From NCBI RefSeq assembly GCF_001050275.1, contig NZ_BBYA01000002.1:62001-126000 (forward strand): DNA of 64,000 bases. The letters run 5' to 3'. Positions 59,061 to 64,000 of the stretch are shown here, in pieces. This DNA is from Leptolinea tardivitalis (GTDB lineage: Bacteria; Chloroflexota; Anaerolineae; Anaerolineales; Anaerolineaceae). Under the pieces are notes generated by a model. That model was not told the origin of the DNA, did not search any database, and was given only the letters and a program-made list of their open reading frames with translations. The position numbers and the translations under genes are program-made. Each line of letters opens with the position of its first letter. Position 1 is the first letter of the stretch.

Positions 59061-61484
59061 CTAAGGCATTCTTTCGTAAAGACGAGAATAGATACCGTTG
59101 AATTCAGCAATCTGTGTCAGATAACGGCGGGTTTCTTCATAACGGATGATCTCAAGGAACAGATCGGTATCCTGATTGGCCAGATTGAACCAGATTTCCG
59201 TATTGCCCGGTCCGGCATTATACGCGGCCAGCGCTGCCATCAGATTACCGCCAAAATAATCTCGCTGGCGGGCCAGGTAACGGGCACCCAGCCGAATGCT
59301 GACCATTGGGCGGAAGAGATCATCATTTTTATAATTTGCCGGCCAACCCATTCCACTGGATATTTCCTGTCCGGTAGCGGGCATGATTTGCATGATGCCG
59401 CGTGCTCCAGCTGATGATTCGACAAACCCCTCGAACATACTCTCCTGTCGTAAAACACTGAAAAGTACGAACGGATGGATGTTTTCATTCTGAGCAGCCT
59501 TCAAGACATCTTCGCGGAAGTAGGCACCAAAACGGATATGGTTGAAATAAACCGGTGCTTTCAAGGTGGCAGCGTCGTTCAATTGGGCGAGATTTAGAAT
59601 CTGCCGGCTGGTTGTAATTGCAGTTCGATATAATCCGAGGTCAAGGAGTGGATCAAGGAGGCGGAATAATTCAGCCGGATCAGATTCCACTCCAGATATC
59701 AGGGAAGACATTTCACGGCTGGCTTCACTATATAAACCCAATACATGAAATTCCTGTGCACGTTGAAAATGTGGGTCTGCAGAAAGGTTCCCCGGCGAAG
59801 AAAGATCGGTATCGGCAGGAAGGTTGAAGGTTTTGATCACCCAGTTAGCGGCTTCCGGCCGTTCACCAGACAGGTCATAACCCAGGTCATAGGAAGGTGA
59901 GGCGGATAATGGCTGCTGGTCAGTGAGCAACAATTTTGCACGTTCACTGTAATACCCTGTTGGGTCTATCTGTACAGTCGTCTCCCATGATGTTCGGGCG
60001 GCTGTGTTGTCATTCTGGGCAAACTGGGTTTTACCAATCCAGAAGGATGCAGAAGCCTGGTCAGTGGGTGTGGTGGCCAGAACAAGGCTGCGTTGGAAAG
60101 TGTTCTGTGCACCGGCGTAGTCAAGGATACGGTAGCGGGTGATGCCGGCAAGAAATAAAGCCCGGTAGGAATCGGAATATGTGGGATATTCGTTAATGAT
60201 CCGTTCCCAGGTATCAATTGCCTGCTGGTACATTTCGCCGCGTTCATAGATACGTCCAGCTTCAAAAAGAAAATCGGGGGCATTGGAATCCGTCGGATAC
60301 AGACGGACATAAGAAAGGAGGGTTTCAGCGGCTGCCTGGAAACGGTCCAGGTACGCCCACTGTGTGTAGGCTTTTTCCTGCCATGCTTTGACAAAGTACT
60401 CCGTTCCGGGGGCAATCTCGATCAATGTATCAAAATCCTGGTCAGCATTTTCATATTGTTGCATTTCCCGTAAACTGAGTGCCCGCAAATAAACAGCCGA
60501 TGGATCGGGCTTATCGGACGATTTAATATAACGAGTGAGGGCATCCACAGCCAGCGAATACTTTTGCATGTTGTAATCAATGGTTCCACGTTGTAACTCA
60601 TTGACCTGGACACCTGCGTCAATCAGTGCAGACAGGGCGGAAAAACTATCGAACGCCCTGGGAAAATTGTTGACTGAATCTTGAAAACGGGCATAAGCCT
60701 GCTCCGTTTCACCCATTTCAAGATATATCTGACCCAGGAGAAGATTGGCCTGAGACTTGTTATATTCGTTTGAAGCCGGGTTGTCATAAATTGTTTGCAA
60801 TTGACGTATGGTGTTCTCGTTATCCCCACTGGCGCGCAGTGATCTGGCAATTTTCAGATCGATTTCTATCGGGCTGGTCTGCAGCCCGGGTGCAGCTTCT
60901 GCCGCCAGATAGGCATTAATGGCTTCAGAGTAATTTCCGGCAGAGAAAAGGCTGTCTCCCAATTTTTCTTGAACGTAATAATCCAGAACACCTGGCCGTC
61001 GGTCAAGGTACTTACGATAATGAATGACTGCTTCCGCCGGCTTTTCCTGGGTATCGGCGATCTCTCCCAGGAGTAATTCGCCCAATGCCGCACGCGGACT
61101 ATCTGAATAGTCGGCTGTTAGCGTACCGAGTGTGGCAGAGGCATTTTGCCAGTCGTCATTTTTATAGTAGGTCAACCCCTGTCCATACAGGGCAGCGGCA
61201 CGGGTTTCGTCATCGGATGCCTGCGTGTAGGCGAATTTATATTGAGCCAGGGCCTGGTCATAATCACCGCGAAACAAAAGATCATCTGCCTCATGAAGCC
61301 GTACAATGGGCAATGGTGTAGGAGTAGGGAGAGGGGTGGATGTGGGAATTTCGACCGGTGCGGCCGGCACGATGAAAGGTGTCTCTGTCGGCAGGGAGAG
61401 AAGTTTTAACGGATTTGACGATGTTTTGCAGGCGATTGTTGAAAGGATCAATGCACTGAGAAGGATCAGTAAATTTTTTTTCAT
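59061..61484 (-). CDS. TPR-repeat lytic transglycosylase (Slt-like), probable lipoprotein
   Basis: An 807-residue envelope protein. The N-terminus is a short signal peptide ending near LSTIAC, a lipobox-like site although the -3 residue is Thr. A Pro/Thr-rich linker (TSTPLPTPTPLP) leads into about ten TPR-type helical repeats (residues about 70-560). The C-terminal 150 residues are an SLT domain: SVLRQESMFEGF with the catalytic Glu, ARGIMQIMPATGQ and LAAYNAGPGN. The enzyme would cleave peptidoglycan glycan strands to 1,6-anhydro products. This organism group has an unusual envelope, so the substrate layer is not certain. The ATG at 61484 is preferred to the one at 61508. Confidence 0.92.
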   Translation of the reverse strand: MKKNLLILLSALILSTIACKTSSNPLKLLSLPTETPFIVPAAPVEIPTSTPLPTPTPLPIVRLHEADDLLFRGDYDQALAQYKFAYTQASDDETRAAALYGQGLTYYKNDDWQNASATLGTLTADYSDSPRAALGELLLGEIADTQEKPAEAVIHYRKYLDRRPGVLDYYVQEKLGDSLFSAGNYSEAINAYLAAEAAPGLQTSPIEIDLKIARSLRASGDNENTIRQLQTIYDNPASNEYNKSQANLLLGQIYLEMGETEQAYARFQDSVNNFPRAFDSFSALSALIDAGVQVNELQRGTIDYNMQKYSLAVDALTRYIKSSDKPDPSAVYLRALSLREMQQYENADQDFDTLIEIAPGTEYFVKAWQEKAYTQWAYLDRFQAAAETLLSYVRLYPTDSNAPDFLFEAGRIYERGEMYQQAIDTWERIINEYPTYSDSYRALFLAGITRYRILDYAGAQNTFQRSLVLATTPTDQASASFWIGKTQFAQNDNTAARTSWETTVQIDPTGYYSERAKLLLTDQQPLSASPSYDLGYDLSGERPEAANWVIKTFNLPADTDLSSPGNLSADPHFQRAQEFHVLGLYSEASREMSSLISGVESDPAELFRLLDPLLDLGLYRTAITTSRQILNLAQLNDAATLKAPVYFNHIRFGAYFREDVLKAAQNENIHPFVLFSVLRQESMFEGFVESSAGARGIMQIMPATGQEISSGMGWPANYKNDDLFRPMVSIRLGARYLARQRDYFGGNLMAALAAYNAGPGNTEIWFNLANQDTDLFLEIIRYEETRRYLTQIAEFNGIYSRLYERMP

Positions 61485-61635
61485 TGTTGGATTTTCCAGA
61501 ATATGCATTAAAGATCAATATGATGGCGTATTATGGTTTACAGTACATAATGGTAACAGATTATCTGGATATGAATTTACACTACTTGTTTTATCTACTA
61601 TTGTCTGATATGCATGATATACTTGCGCCGCATGG

Positions 61636-61656
61636 TACGCTCTCAAAGAGGGCGTA
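61636..61656 (+). promoter_or_regulatory. Hairpin in the leader of the PfkB-ahcY unit
   Basis: TACGCTCTC pairs with GAGGGCGTA (one G-T wobble) around an AAA loop, 42 bases before the start codon. No T-tract follows directly, so termination is unlikely. It is flanked by GCATGGTAC and GCATGTAC, near-repeats. It does not match the SAH or SAM riboswitch patterns I know. Confidence 0.45.
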
Positions 61657-61697
61657 TTTGCATGTACTTTTCTCATTTTCAATTTGCGAGGTTGTAA

Positions 61698-63939
<2,242 letters not shown>

Positions 63940-64000
63940 ACCTTAATTTCCGGCCATAATTGCCATATTGTTCAGAGCGCTCCAGGATGCAAGAAAGACC

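Noticed and set aside
61500-61697. SAH or SAM riboswitch upstream of the PfkB-ahcY pair
   Set aside because: The conserved motifs of those riboswitch classes are not visible; only a simple hairpin is present.

Overview
The window is a stretch of bacterial chromosome of moderate GC content with short intergenic gaps and clear Shine-Dalgarno sites. It contains no CRISPR array, insertion sequence or prophage that I can see. The gene set suggests an anaerobic member of the Chloroflexota, most like class Anaerolineae: an archaeal-type phosphoglycerate mutase, pyruvate phosphate dikinase, a fused formiminotransferase/cyclodeaminase, a TIGR01906-type membrane protein, fused MFS/spermidine synthase and an L31 protein with a helix-hairpin-helix tail. 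This placement is inference from gene content; no rRNA is present.

Layout. Positions 1-7.8 kb (minus): a heterodimeric ABC exporter (second subunit cut by the window edge), mfd, pth and a membrane-anchored surface protein. 8.5-13.4 kb (plus, with nnr on minus): two small membrane proteins, NAD(P)HX repair, and a membrane spermidine-synthase-like protein paired with a TIGR01906 protein. 13.4-21.3 kb (minus): apgM, a sugar-importer ATPase, a nucleotidyltransferase-fold protein, an amino-acid permease, a metallophosphoesterase, a membrane protein and a B12-dependent methionine synthase activation-domain protein. 21.5-30.5 kb: sugar isomerase-like and GH13 glucosidase genes (plus) converge on a five-gene minus run: FTCD, dcd, an SGNH-like protein, an MBOAT acyltransferase and trehalose synthase. 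30.6-30.85 kb: a degenerate tandem repeat of about 32 bp, then an SRAP gene.

31.6-36.4 kb is the most striking region. It is an AT-richer block with three fluoride (crcB-motif) riboswitches, each with its own promoter and an intrinsic terminator whose 5' arm overlaps the aptamer pseudoknot strand. Switch A precedes a CBS-domain protein and an MFS transporter. Switches B and C lie back to back in a divergent promoter region. B (minus) controls a protein with a degenerate family-I inorganic pyrophosphatase-like domain plus two PH-like segments; C (plus) controls a histidine-phosphatase/phosphoglycerate-mutase-like enzyme. No crcB/fluc or CLC-F gene is in the window. I read this as a fluoride-response island with an MFS protein as candidate transporter and a pseudo-pyrophosphatase of unknown role.

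36.5-42.1 kb (plus) is housekeeping: a LysE-type exporter, tRNA-Glu, rplU-rpmA-rpmE (L31 carrying an RNA-polymerase alpha-CTD-like tail), tdk, hpt, a CCA-adding-type nucleotidyltransferase and a hydrolase. 42.1-46.7 kb holds SppA with a partner, a CHAP/degenerate NlpC-P60 protein and a response regulator with a zinc-ribbon protein. 46.9-54.6 kb holds ppdK, corA, an OsmC and XRE-cupin-NifX module, and thrS under a T-box leader. 54.8-58.0 kb is a pyruvate dehydrogenase E1alpha-E1beta-E2 operon without E3. 58.1-61.5 kb holds an unknown protein and a TPR lytic transglycosylase. The window ends with a PfkB kinase and S-adenosylhomocysteine hydrolase pair.
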